From positions 186,001 to 250,000 of the forward strand of contig CADBZH010000002.1 of assembly GCA_902799045.1 (NCBI GenBank): a stretch of DNA of 64,000 nucleotides, written 5' to 3'. This DNA comes from an uncultured Eubacteriales bacterium. Lineage in GTDB: Bacteria; Bacillota; Clostridia; Christensenellales; Aristaeellaceae. The position numbers and the translations under genes were made by a program. Position 1 is the first letter of the stretch. Every line of letters begins with the position of its first letter. Positions 1 through 7,926 of the stretch are shown here, one piece after another. The notes beneath the pieces are model-generated. The model ran no database searches. It saw only the letters and a list, made by a program, of their open reading frames with translations, and had not been told where the DNA came from.

Positions 1-772
1 CGCTCATGGCATAGATCATGAGGCGCAGGTCCTGTCCCTGGGGCTTTTCGGCGATTGCCCGCTCGATCAGCGCCCGGGAAGTGGTGATATCCCCCATCAG
101 GGCGTAGACCTGGGCGCACACGCACAGCGCCCGGGCGGAGGGCGGATAGCCCTCGGCGGCCAGGTCGGCCTGCTTGCGTGCGGCTTCGCTCTCGCCGCGG
201 ATCAACAGCGCCATGGCGTAAAGCGCCCGCATCTCGTATTGCTCCGACGCCAGTTCCAGCGACTGCTCAAACAGGCGGCAGGCCTTTTCCGGCATGTCCG
301 CCTTCATGGCGTCGCAGGCACGGGAGGCGATCCGCACGGCGCGGTGCAGCCGTCGGCTGCCGTTGCGGCTGAGCTCGCTGAAGAATTCCAGCTGCGCCGC
401 CAGCTGCCGCACCTCCTCCAGGTGCGCGCCTTCAGGGTCCCGGCGTCGATAGAGGCGCAGCGACTTCCGCGCCCCGGCCACGTCGTTCATGCCCAGCTGG
501 TTCAGGGCCAGTCCATAGTAGCACTCCGACGGTCCGTCCCCCTCGGCCAGCATGTCCAGGAGCAGCCTGGACGACTGCTCGTGGCACCCCATTTCACAGT
601 AGAGCTCGGCCAGATCCAGCCTGTATTCGCGGTTCTGTGGGGATTCCTCCACGGCGCGGCGCATCAGCTCCAGCGCGTCAACGATGTGGTTATCGCGCCG
701 GTTCATCATCGCCCGATGGTGCACATACGCCGGCGACCGGGCAAAGGAGACCACCTTCAGGTTCTTGTCCAT
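1..772 (-). CDS. TPR-like helical repeat protein, C-terminus beyond window
   Basis: The reading frame opens at ATG 772 behind GGAGGATCA and runs off the left edge after about 257 residues without a stop. The translation is rich in paired amphipathic helices with TPR-like spacing of A, L, Y and G residues, clearest near residues 30-62 and 160-205 and again just before the edge. No catalytic motif, signal peptide or membrane segment is visible. It lies 15 bp downstream of hslO on the same strand and probably shares the transcript that begins upstream of the methyltransferase. Such proteins usually act as protein-binding scaffolds. Its partner is unknown and the C-terminal domain cannot be judged. 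Confidence 0.75.
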   Translation of the reverse strand, partial: MDKNLKVVSFARSPAYVHHRAMMNRRDNHIVDALELMRRAVEESPQNREYRLDLAELYCEMGCHEQSSRLLLDMLAEGDGPSECYYGLALNQLGMNDVAGARKSLRLYRRRDPEGAHLEEVRQLAAQLEFFSELSRNGSRRLHRAVRIASRACDAMKADMPEKACRLFEQSLELASEQYEMRALYAMALLIRGESEAARKQADLAAEGYPPSARALCVCAQVYALMGDITTSRALIERAIAEKPQGQDLRLMIYAMS

Positions 773-787
773 TGATCCTCCAAAGAA

Positions 788-1687
788 TCAGTTCTCGCTC
801 TTCGCCGTGGCCGCGGCCAGCAGCGTCTTCAGGTCCTCTTCGGTAAAATTGTAGCGCTTGTTGCAGAAATGGCAGTCCACCTGCGCGCCATGCTGTTCGT
901 CGATCATGTCGTTCAGTTCCTGCGCGCCCAGCGTGATCAGCGCACGCTCCACGCGCTCGCGGCTGCAATCGCAGCGATAGCGCACGTCGCGCCGCTCCAG
1001 CACCTGCGGCTGAAGGTGCATCAACAGCTGGTCCACAGCCCCCTCCAGATGGTATTCCTTCATCGTGCCGGAGATATCCATGAACATTCCGGCGCTCATC
1101 TCGATGGACTGTATTGCGGCCTCGCTGGCCCCGGGCATCAGCTGCACGATCAGCCCGCCGGCGGCCACCACCTTCTCCTCGCTCACCAGCACGCCCAGCG
1201 AAACCAGCGACGGCGTCTGCTCAGAGGCGGTGAAGTACATGGCGAAGTCCTCGGCGATCTCGCCGGACACCAGGTTCACCTGGCCGACGTAGGGCTCGCG
1301 CAGGTGCATGTCCTTGATGACGGTGAGCCGGCCCTCCTTGCCGACCGCCGCGCCCACGGGCAGCTTCTTGCCGGTGCGGGGCAAATCGACGGCGGGGTTG
1401 TCCACATAGCCCTTCACGTTGCCCTTTTCGTCCGACACGGCCAGCACCGTGCCGATGGGGCCGCCGCCGCGAATGGAGGCAGTGACGCTCTCGCCGGTGC
1501 CCTTGAGCATCGTGCCCATCATGGCCGTGGCGGTCAGCGTGCGGCCCAGGGCCGCCGTGGCGATCTTCGAGAGGGCGTGGATCTCCTTGGCCCGCTGCAC
1601 CATGGCGGTGCTCTCCGTCAGTATGGCCCGGGCCTGGCCGTTCAAAAGCGATATGTGCAATATTCCGTCCTGATTCATCAGATTCAT
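788..1687 (-). CDS. hslO: Hsp33 redox-regulated molecular chaperone
   Basis: Hsp33 is a cytoplasmic holdase that oxidative stress switches on: oxidation of four zinc-binding cysteines unfolds its C-terminal region. The 299-residue length fits the family (about 290). The diagnostic cysteines are all present, as C239-D-C241 and C272-H-F-C275 near the C-terminus. The N-terminal domain has the family run around G74-G76 and G93-Y94 with the conserved VDNP. The ATG start at 1687 has AAGGAG eight bases upstream. It follows the methyltransferase by 19 bp and precedes the TPR gene, so the three look like one operon. Confidence 0.96.
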   Translation of the reverse strand: MNLMNQDGILHISLLNGQARAILTESTAMVQRAKEIHALSKIATAALGRTLTATAMMGTMLKGTGESVTASIRGGGPIGTVLAVSDEKGNVKGYVDNPAVDLPRTGKKLPVGAAVGKEGRLTVIKDMHLREPYVGQVNLVSGEIAEDFAMYFTASEQTPSLVSLGVLVSEEKVVAAGGLIVQLMPGASEAAIQSIEMSAGMFMDISGTMKEYHLEGAVDQLLMHLQPQVLERRDVRYRCDCSRERVERALITLGAQELNDMIDEQHGAQVDCHFCNKRYNFTEEDLKTLLAAATAKSEN

Positions 1688-1706
1688 CTGTCCAGCTCCT
1701 TAAACT

Positions 1707-2453
1707 CTATTCCCGCAGCGCCACGATGTGCACGCGCTGCTCCTGAGGCGCCGGCGGCTCAAAGGTCCGGTCGCCGAAGATCTGGATCGCGCCAAAGCCC
1801 GCCTCGCAGAGCAGTGCGGCCAGGCGCTCCGGGTCGTGCGCCCTCTGGCGGTGCACCTCCGTGAAGCGGCGGTAGCGCCCGTCGTCTTCGCGAACGAAAA
1901 ACGTCAGATCCATCGTGACGATCCGCGAGGCAGCGTCATAGGCGTTGCTCCACAGGTAGGCGATCTCGTCCCGTTCCTCTCCGAAGAAGCTGTTTCCCAG
2001 CACGCTTTCGATCTTGTACGGCGAGGAGATGTCAAAGGCCAGCGCTCCGCCGGGCTTGATCGCGGCATGGGCGCGCTCAAAGAACGCGGCGACGCGCGAG
2101 TCGTCCAGCAGGTAGTTCACGCCGTCGCAGGCGCACACCAACGCGTCCACGGGCCGCGGCAGGGTCAATTCGCACATGTCCTGGCAGACGAACATGGCCT
2201 GCACGCCGCGCCGGCGGGCGTTCTCCTGCGCCCGGGCGAGCATCTCGCCGGAGAGATCCGCGCCGGTGACGCGGATGCCGCGTTCGGCAAAGCGCACGGC
2301 CATCGAGCCGGTGCCGCAGGCGCAGTCGCAAAGCGTCTTCGCTTGAACGCCCAGGCGCCCCAGCAGCGCAAAATAGTAGGCCGACCAGGCGTCGTAGTCC
2401 ACGTCGTCCATCAGGGCGTCATAGAGCCCCGCAAAGCCCTCGTAGGCGGCCAC
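1707..2453 (-). CDS. Class I SAM-dependent methyltransferase
   Basis: A 248-residue Rossmann-fold methyltransferase. Motif I reads CDCACGTGS at residues 42-50, the acidic end of strand 2 is GAD at 64-66, and motif IV lies in the ALVCACDGVNYLLDD region near residue 110. The opening (YEGFAGLYDALMDDVDYDAW) is typical of the small clostridial methyltransferases whose substrate is unassigned. The start is GTG 2453 behind GGGAGGGAGG. It is first in an apparent operon with hslO and the TPR gene, driven by the sigma-A promoter at 2524-2552. The substrate cannot be deduced. Confidence 0.88.
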   Translation of the reverse strand: MAAYEGFAGLYDALMDDVDYDAWSAYYFALLGRLGVQAKTLCDCACGTGSMAVRFAERGIRVTGADLSGEMLARAQENARRRGVQAMFVCQDMCELTLPRPVDALVCACDGVNYLLDDSRVAAFFERAHAAIKPGGALAFDISSPYKIESVLGNSFFGEERDEIAYLWSNAYDAASRIVTMDLTFFVREDDGRYRRFTEVHRQRAHDPERLAALLCEAGFGAIQIFGDRTFEPPAPQEQRVHIVALRE

Positions 2454-2523
2454 GGCCGTCGCCTCCCTCCCGCGTACGGTGAGAACATGGTGCTATACGC
2501 GATTCTCATAAATAACCAAATTA

Positions 2524-2552
2524 ATTATACCATAGACGCCTGCAAATTTCAA
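2524..2552 (-). promoter_or_regulatory. Sigma-A promoter for the methyltransferase-hslO operon
   Basis: On the minus strand TTGAAA is followed after exactly 17 bp by TATAAT, a near-consensus vegetative promoter. It stands about 70 bp upstream of the GTG start at 2453. The divergent HAD gene has no equally good promoter in the same gap. Confidence 0.75.
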
Positions 2553-2682
2553 TTCCAAAGCGCGAAACAGGGCGCCCGAATGGGCCTGAATTGTCAGTCA
2601 TAACGCAAAACTAACCTCAACAGCGTGGCGCTTTCACTGAATTCTGATATGATGATGCCACAATCGGAATGGAGCGATTCAT

Positions 2683-3333
2683 ATGAAATACGAGCTTGTG
2701 ATATTTGACCTGGACGGCACGCTGCTGGATACCGTGGAGGACCTGCGCGCCGCGCTGAATTATGGTCTGGAGCTGGGCGGCTTTGCGCCGAAGACCACCG
2801 CGGAGATGAAGCTGATCATCGGCGGCGGCGTGCGCAATCACGTGAAGAACGCCGTGCCCGAAGGCACGCCCGAGGACGTGATCGACCGCGTCTTCGCCGC
2901 TTTCAAGGCGCGCTACAACGCCCACAACAACGACACGACTCTGCCCTTCCCCGGCATCCCGGCGCTTTTGAAGGCGCTGAAGGCGGCCGGCATCCGCGTG
3001 GCGGTGAACTCGAACAAGCTGGACGAGGATTCCCGCGTGCTGGTCGCGGCCCACTTCCCCGGCCTGGTGGACATGGCGATCGGCGACCGTGAGGGCGTGC
3101 CGAGGAAGCCCTCGCCCGTCAGCGCCAACGAGATCATGGCGGCGCTGAACGTCTCGCCCGACAGGGTGTTGTATGTCGGCGACGGCGATTCCGACATCAT
3201 GACCGCCCGCAACGCCTGCACGGACGGCGCGTGGGTCTCCTGGGGCTATCGCAGCCGCGAGGACCTGAAGGGCCTGGAGCCCTCGCACAGCTTCGACACC
3301 GTCGAGGCGCTGAGGGACTTCATTCTTTCCTGA
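2683..3333 (+). CDS. HAD-superfamily phosphatase, phosphoglycolate phosphatase-like
   Basis: A 216-residue HAD hydrolase with the standard motifs: FDLDGTLLDT near residues 8-17 (nucleophile D9 and D11), the motif II serine in VNSNK near residue 108, the motif III lysine in RKPSP, and YVGDGDSDIMTA for magnesium binding. The size and alpha-helical cap of the Gph/PpaX type suggest phosphoglycolate phosphatase or a pyrophosphatase, but HAD enzymes are promiscuous and the substrate is not fixed by sequence. GGAG lies eight bases before the ATG. It is transcribed divergently from the methyltransferase operon. Confidence 0.88.
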   Translation: MKYELVIFDLDGTLLDTVEDLRAALNYGLELGGFAPKTTAEMKLIIGGGVRNHVKNAVPEGTPEDVIDRVFAAFKARYNAHNNDTTLPFPGIPALLKALKAAGIRVAVNSNKLDEDSRVLVAAHFPGLVDMAIGDREGVPRKPSPVSANEIMAALNVSPDRVLYVGDGDSDIMTARNACTDGAWVSWGYRSREDLKGLEPSHSFDTVEALRDFILS

Positions 3334-3344
3334 TAACTTTTCAG

Positions 3345-3483
3345 TCCTGCACTCCCTCCGTCCCGCTGCGCGGGCCATCTCCCTCTGGGAGGGAGGCTTT
3401 TGGTGAGGAAATGCACCGTATAGGCTCCCATTTTGGCTCCCTCTCTGAGGGAGCTGGCTGGCCGAAGGCCAGACTGAGGGAGT
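3345..3483. repeat. Dispersed CTCCCTC/GAGGGAG palindromic repeat, copy B1
   Basis: The intergenic DNA holds two units of a repeat whose arms are CTCCCTC and GAGGGAG, with a variable GC-rich centre (for example GGCCGAAGGCC). Related units lie at 27413-27475, 42592-42709 and 53877-53917. They are never inside a gene. Each unit can fold as a hairpin. Confidence 0.75.
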
Positions 3484-3542
3484 CCTTGGGGAGAGGACCG
3501 AACCGTTACATTTCCTGACGACACATACAGGAGGCGATTGCC

Positions 3543-4433
3543 GTGCGCTACGCGTACACCGTTCCGGAGGACAAGAAGATCCGGGTCATCATCGATTCCG
3601 ACACCGCCTGTGAGGCGGACGACCCCTTTGCCATCGCGCAGGCGCTGATGAGCCCGAAGCTGGCGGTGCGCGCCATCGTGGCGGAGCACTTCGCCTCGGA
3701 GGGCTCCATGCAGAAGAGCTATGACGCGATCGTCCGGCTCGTCGACGCCATGCACCGCGAGGAAAACATCCTCCACGGCGAGCCCTGGCCCCTCGACGCG
3801 GCCGCACCGACCTCCGAGGGCGTGCGCTTCATCGTGGAAGAGGCGCTGCGCGACGACCCCCGGCCGCTGTTCGTGCTGTGCCTGGGCGCGCTCACCAACC
3901 TGGCCCGGGCGATTCGGGAGGCCCCGGAGATCCTGGAGAGGATGACTGTCGTGAGCATCGGCGGCCATGGCTACGACGTCTCCACCATCCCTTTCCGGGA
4001 ATTCAACTTCGGCAACGATGTGGACGCCGCCAACGCGGTGCTCTGCTCTGGCGCGACGCTCTGGCAGGTGCCCGCGTCGGCCTACGGCGCGATCCGCACG
4101 GGCCTGGCGGAGCTTCAATTGAAGGTGGCCCCCTGCGGCGACGCCGGGCGCTATCTGTTCGAGCAGATGGCGTCCTACAACGCCTCTCCCTCGGCGTTCT
4201 GGACCCCGGGCGAGAGCTGGTCGCTGGGCGACTCCCCCGCCGTGGCCGTGACGCTCGACCCCTCCTGCGGCAGGTGGCACGAGCAGCGCGCGCGCTTCGT
4301 CAACGCGGACACCACCTATTCGACGGAGGAGACGGGCCGGACGGTGCGCGTCTACGAACACGTCGATCCCCGCTACGTGCTGGAGGACTTCTTCTCCAAG
4401 CTGGCGCTGAACTACCCGCCGGAGAGGGGATAA
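3543..4433 (+). CDS. Nucleoside hydrolase (IunH-type)
   Basis: Inosine/uridine-preferring nucleoside hydrolases cut the N-glycosidic bond of ribonucleosides using a calcium ion held by an N-terminal aspartate cluster. The cluster is visible as DSDTACEADDPFAI at residues 18-31. The sequence LCLGALTNLARAI near residue 115 is the second family signature. The protein is 296 residues, close to family size. The start is GTG 3543 behind AGGAGG with eight-base spacing. It is probably monocistronic, with a dispersed hairpin repeat following at 4494. The preferred nucleoside is unknown. Confidence 0.88.
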   Translation: MRYAYTVPEDKKIRVIIDSDTACEADDPFAIAQALMSPKLAVRAIVAEHFASEGSMQKSYDAIVRLVDAMHREENILHGEPWPLDAAAPTSEGVRFIVEEALRDDPRPLFVLCLGALTNLARAIREAPEILERMTVVSIGGHGYDVSTIPFREFNFGNDVDAANAVLCSGATLWQVPASAYGAIRTGLAELQLKVAPCGDAGRYLFEQMASYNASPSAFWTPGESWSLGDSPAVAVTLDPSCGRWHEQRARFVNADTTYSTEETGRTVRVYEHVDPRYVLEDFFSKLALNYPPERG

Positions 4434-4493
4434 AAGGAGTTCTTCGCGGAAAGGTGTCGGATTTGCAAATTGTAACCTCTTATCGTTTCGTAC

Positions 4494-4562
4494 GGATCCT
4501 TCGCTTCGCTCTGGATGACAGGAATTGCGCCGCTTGTCATCCTGAGCGTAGCGAAGGATCTG
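4494..4562. repeat. Dispersed GATCCTTCGC palindromic repeat, copy A1
   Basis: Arms GGATCCTTCGCTTCGCTC and GAGCGTAGCGAAGGATC form a long near-perfect inverted repeat around TGACAGGAATTGCGCCGCTTGTCA. Full relatives occur at 15671, 29687, 40146 and 58788, with partial ones at 19147 and 46757. It sits between convergent genes and could act as a bidirectional RNA hairpin. Confidence 0.85.
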
Positions 4563-4599
4563 TATCTTTTTCGACAACTCCTTCTGCGGAGGAGTTGTC

Positions 4600-6537
4600 C
4601 TATTTCAGCGAGATCGCGTCCGTCCAATCGGCAAAGGGACCGGGGAGCGTATTCTCGCCGGCCCGGGCCTTTCCGTGATAATCCCCCGGGACGCAGGCGA
4701 CCGTCGGCACGCCCTTCAGCGCGTTCATGCGCCCGGGCAGCTTCAGGCGTCCGGGCATCCCCGGCACGTCATAGGGCGAATCCCGGCGCTCGACGGATTG
4801 CAGCGTCAGTGCGTCCTCATCCAGCGACAGGCCAAACCAGGCGCGCTGGCCCGTCTGGTCGAAGCCGTTGAATTCCTGCCAGGTGGGCAGGTCCAGGCAG
4901 GTCTCCGGCTCCGGGTACATCACCCGCAGGTAGCCGCCCTGCATGCACAGGTAGAGGTTGCCCTCGGAGACGTTGTCGATCGTCGGGAAGACGATGGCCG
5001 CCTCGCCGCAATCATAGAAGATGTTGTTCAGGATCTTCGCCCTTCGGGAGGTGCCTCCGCGCTGCCAGCCGCCCATTCGGAAGCCCACGGGCTTGGCGTA
5101 GTAGCCGCTGTGGCGGCACAGGCCGATCAGGTTGTGGGCCACGATCAGCCGGTCCGTGCCCTCGCAATAGACGCCGTAGCCGTTCACAGACTCGTCCTCC
5201 CGCAGCTTGTACCAGCCGCTGGAGCCCGGCTCCACGGGGATCTTCGCCGGGTCAAAGCGCCCCTCCACGTTCCAGATGATGTTGTTGTCGATCAGGTTGA
5301 CACCTTCCTTGGTACACTCGATGAAGATGGCCTCCCGCTGATTGATGCCGTTCAGGAAGAGGTTGGAGGTGATGCGGGTGTTCTCGTTGCCACAGTCCAG
5401 CCAGAGGTGATCCGCCCGGAGTGTGTTCCTGAAGATGTTCCTGCGGATCAGGCCGTCCACGCTGTTGTGCAGCTTGATCGCGCCAGCCTCCCAGGACAGC
5501 TCCATCCTCTGCCAGCCCGTGCCCTCGATGACGTTGTCCTCGATCAGCATATGCTCGGCGAACAGGCCGGCGATGCCGCAGACGCCCGCGTCGCGGATTT
5601 TGCATCCGCGCACGACATTGCTGCCGATGATCTGTCCCTCGGGGATATCGTGGTGCCAGCACTCGTTGCCCACGTCGATGGCTACGGCATTGGACCAGTT
5701 TACCGCGCAGTCCTCGATGACCCAGTGATGGCCGCGTCCGCACGAGATCGACCCGCGCTGGGGCACCGGCGCGCCGGTGGCGGCATGCTCGCAGACGAGC
5801 CCCTTCACCCGGATGTAGGACAGGAACGGCTCTTTCGGCGCGAAGCACTGCTCCCGAACCGTCAGCTCGATGAGGTGTCCTTCGGGGCTGTCGTCCCCGG
5901 GAAGGCGGAAGTGGACCGTCTGGCCGTTGGCCTCCACCCAGTAGGTGCCCTCCGCCTCGGCCAGCTGGCGGTAGAGCGCCACCTGCGCAAGCGGCTTGCC
6001 GTCGCAGAACACGCAGCCCCGGCGATTCAGGTAGGGCGTCATGTCGGTCTTGTCATACTCGATGAAGAGGCGGTCGTGCAGGATGTTCACCGCGCAGAAG
6101 GGATTGTAGCCCCGGAATATGTCCGGATCGAGCTCGTGGGCCCAGATCCGCACACCCTCCGCGCTCGGCCCGTTTCCCGGAAATCCCAGCCGCCAGCCGG
6201 TGCTGGGGCGGAAATCGCGAACCTCCTCGGAGGCGCGGATCACCACCGGGCCGTCGCCAAAGGCCTCGTAGCTGATGATGTGCACCGGGTCCGTGCCTCC
6301 CCGGACGGGACGGACGCACTCGCGGTACAGCCCGGCGTGGATCAGCACCCGGGTGCCCGGCGTGGCGAGCGTCGCGGCCCGGTTGACGGTCTTCAGCGGC
6401 GCGTCCGCGCTGCCGTCGTTGTCGTCCGAAGCCGACGGCGCGCCGCAATCCACGTGCAGCGTTTGCGTGAAGGCGGGTTCCCGTTCCCAGAAATCAAATT
6501 CCCTGCCGTCCGGCAGCAATGCGGTGAGGTCGCTCAT
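4600..6537 (-). CDS. Large right-handed parallel beta-helix protein
   Basis: The protein has 645 residues when started at ATG 6537, which has AAAGGAG seven bases upstream; the frame is open further but that region lacks a ribosome site. It opens with the DUF1565-like signature of extracellular beta-helix proteins: VDCGAPSASDDNDGS then APLKTVNRAATLATPGTRV near residues 30-60. Repeating short strands with Asn ladders (NIIWNV, NNIFYD, RNIFRN) follow between residues 300 and 560, as in pectate lyase-like folds. No signal peptide is seen, so it may be cytoplasmic and act on imported oligosaccharides. Polysaccharide lyase or glycoside hydrolase activity is inferred only. No transporter or other carbohydrate gene adjoins it. 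Confidence 0.82.
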   Translation of the reverse strand: MSDLTALLPDGREFDFWEREPAFTQTLHVDCGAPSASDDNDGSADAPLKTVNRAATLATPGTRVLIHAGLYRECVRPVRGGTDPVHIISYEAFGDGPVVIRASEEVRDFRPSTGWRLGFPGNGPSAEGVRIWAHELDPDIFRGYNPFCAVNILHDRLFIEYDKTDMTPYLNRRGCVFCDGKPLAQVALYRQLAEAEGTYWVEANGQTVHFRLPGDDSPEGHLIELTVREQCFAPKEPFLSYIRVKGLVCEHAATGAPVPQRGSISCGRGHHWVIEDCAVNWSNAVAIDVGNECWHHDIPEGQIIGSNVVRGCKIRDAGVCGIAGLFAEHMLIEDNVIEGTGWQRMELSWEAGAIKLHNSVDGLIRRNIFRNTLRADHLWLDCGNENTRITSNLFLNGINQREAIFIECTKEGVNLIDNNIIWNVEGRFDPAKIPVEPGSSGWYKLREDESVNGYGVYCEGTDRLIVAHNLIGLCRHSGYYAKPVGFRMGGWQRGGTSRRAKILNNIFYDCGEAAIVFPTIDNVSEGNLYLCMQGGYLRVMYPEPETCLDLPTWQEFNGFDQTGQRAWFGLSLDEDALTLQSVERRDSPYDVPGMPGRLKLPGRMNALKGVPTVACVPGDYHGKARAGENTLPGPFADWTDAISLK

Positions 6538-6589
6538 ATCGCATACTCCTTTCGCGGTTCGCGTTTCGCGGCGTCCATGGCCTGCTTGT

Positions 6590-6618
6590 ATTATACATAT
6601 TCCGCGAACGATTGTCCA
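6590..6618 (-). promoter_or_regulatory. Sigma-A promoter for the beta-helix gene
   Basis: TGGACA, 17 bp, then TATAAT on the minus strand, about 50 bp upstream of the ATG at 6537. Confidence 0.65.
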
Positions 6619-6635
6619 CAGAAAGCTGCTCCGGC

Positions 6636-6663
6636 TTGCGTTTCGCCGCGCAGGGTGTATAAT
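6636..6663 (+). promoter_or_regulatory. Sigma-A promoter for the FliB-like gene
   Basis: TTGCGT, 16 bp, then TATAAT on the plus strand, ending 28 bp before the ATG at 6692. It is divergent to the beta-helix promoter. Confidence 0.6.
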
Positions 6664-6691
6664 CATATTGATGGAATGCGGGGGTGAATGT

Positions 6692-7444
6692 ATGAACATC
6701 TATGCGCCGGAATACTACGCTTCTTTCCGCTGCGTCGCTGGGAGGTGCGCCCATACCTGCTGCGCGGGCTGGGAGATCGACATCGACGCGGAGAGCCTGG
6801 AGCGCTACGACCAGCTCTCCGGCGCCTTCGGAGATCGCGTTCGCGGGTGCGTCAGCCGCGAGGACACGCCGCACTTCATCCTGACGGAGGACGAGCGCTG
6901 TCCTCTTTTGACCGGGGACAACCTCTGCGAGCTGATCCTGCGCGAGGGCGAGGACGCGCTCTGCCAGATCTGCCGGGACCATCCGCGATTCAGGAACTAT
7001 TTCTCCGATCGCGTCGAGGTGGGCCTCGGTCTGGTGTGCGAGGAGGCCGCGCGGCTGATCCTGTCCTGGCCCCGGCCCCTGCGGCTCGTCCGGCTGGAGG
7101 GAGACGGCGCGGATTCACCGACGGAGGATGAGCGCTGGCTGTTCGAGCTTCGCGACCGATGGCTCGATTCCATCGGGGAGGAGGGGCCGCGCGCCCGTCT
7201 GCTGGAGACGCTGATCTACCGGCATTTGCCGGACGCGCTGTACGACAGCCGCCTGGAGGAGCGCGTCGGCTTCATACGCCGAGCCTACAGCGAGATCACC
7301 GACGGATGGACAGACGGCGATTTGCCGGCGCTGGTCGAAAGGGCGCGCACGTTTTCCGACCGTGTGGAATATGACGACGAGGTGCTGGAGAGATGGATCG
7401 CGGCCGGAATTGAAAACGACCCTTCAGAGGGACTTTGGGGATGA
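6692..7444 (+). CDS. Compact FliB-like cysteine-rich protein
   Basis: The 250-residue protein begins with the pattern seen in flagellin lysine-N-methylase (FliB) relatives of clostridia: C14, C19, C23, C24 and W27 followed by an acidic IDID stretch, then ERCPLL and a second cysteine pair in LCQICRDHPRFRNYFSDR. This is a metal-site-like arrangement. The C-terminal part (RTFSDRVEYDDEV) also matches the family end. As I recall the family, most members are 370-400 residues, so the middle appears shortened by about 100 residues rather than the end being cut. No flagellar gene is nearby, so methylation of flagellin is not supported by context; the substrate is open. Confidence 0.7.
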   Translation: MNIYAPEYYASFRCVAGRCAHTCCAGWEIDIDAESLERYDQLSGAFGDRVRGCVSREDTPHFILTEDERCPLLTGDNLCELILREGEDALCQICRDHPRFRNYFSDRVEVGLGLVCEEAARLILSWPRPLRLVRLEGDGADSPTEDERWLFELRDRWLDSIGEEGPRARLLETLIYRHLPDALYDSRLEERVGFIRRAYSEITDGWTDGDLPALVERARTFSDRVEYDDEVLERWIAAGIENDPSEGLWG

Positions 7445-7618
7445 AAGAATCCTCGATCGAGCTGTTTCAGTGCCGTTGGCTAAAGGATCTGTGAATGACG
7501 CCGGACAGCCGCGCTTTGTCAATCCCCCATGTATCTATGGATAACGGATGGGATAGTGTCGTATCATCGGCGCCCCTACGATATGGACCACTTGCCATGT
7601 CAAAGCGCCGAAGCAGCC

Positions 7619-7658
7619 AAAAACAACAGCAGACCCCTCTGATTGGGGCCTGCTGTTG
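7619..7658 (-). terminator. Rho-independent terminator of tRNA-Arg
   Basis: A 14-bp stem with one mismatch (CAACAGCAG and CTGCTGTTG as outer arms) closes a 7-nt loop. It is followed on the minus strand by TTTTT at 7619-7623. It starts three bases after the tRNA CCA end. Confidence 0.9.
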
Positions 7659-7661
7659 CTT

Positions 7662-7738
7662 TGGCGTACCCGGCGGGATTCGAACCCACGGTCTTCAGAG
7701 TCGGAGTCTGACGCGATATCCAGCTTCGCTACGGGTAC
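7662..7738 (-). tRNA. tRNA-Arg, anticodon CCG
   Basis: A 77-nt cloverleaf with encoded CCA end. The acceptor stem is GTACCCG/CGGGTAC. The D stem is GCGA/TCGC. The anticodon stem TCAGA/TCTGA encloses CTCCGAC, giving anticodon CCG, which reads CGG arginine codons. The T stem is GTGGG/CCCGC with loop TTCGAAT. It has its own promoter and terminator and so is a single-gene transcript. CGG codons are reasonable to expect in a GC-rich genome. Confidence 0.95.
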
Positions 7739-7754
7739 ACGGACAACATCAGGT

Positions 7755-7783
7755 ATTATAGCCCATCCGTGCCAAAATGGCAA
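7755..7783 (-). promoter_or_regulatory. Sigma-A promoter for tRNA-Arg
   Basis: TTGCCA, 17 bp, then TATAAT on the minus strand, 17 bp before the mature tRNA 5' end. Confidence 0.85.
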
Positions 7784-7865
7784 GGGCTGAGAGGCGAAAA
7801 GACACCGATTTTTCAAAATATTATTAATTTCGGCCCCGTTTGAGGCGGTGAGACGGCCGTGATGC

Positions 7866-7894
7866 TTGCGAATTTACATTCCATTTGATACAAT
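7866..7894 (+). promoter_or_regulatory. Sigma-A promoter for the plsX operon
   Basis: TTGCGA, 17 bp, then TACAAT on the plus strand, ending 32 bp before plsX. No FapR-type operator was recognised next to it. Confidence 0.6.
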
Positions 7895-7926
7895 AACATG
7901 GGTCTATCATAGGAGGGAGGACTGGT

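Noticed and set aside
178..968. Long plus-strand frames over the TPR and hslO region
   Set aside because: They are antisense shadows in GC-rich DNA; the minus-strand frames carry recognisable TPR and Hsp33 signatures.
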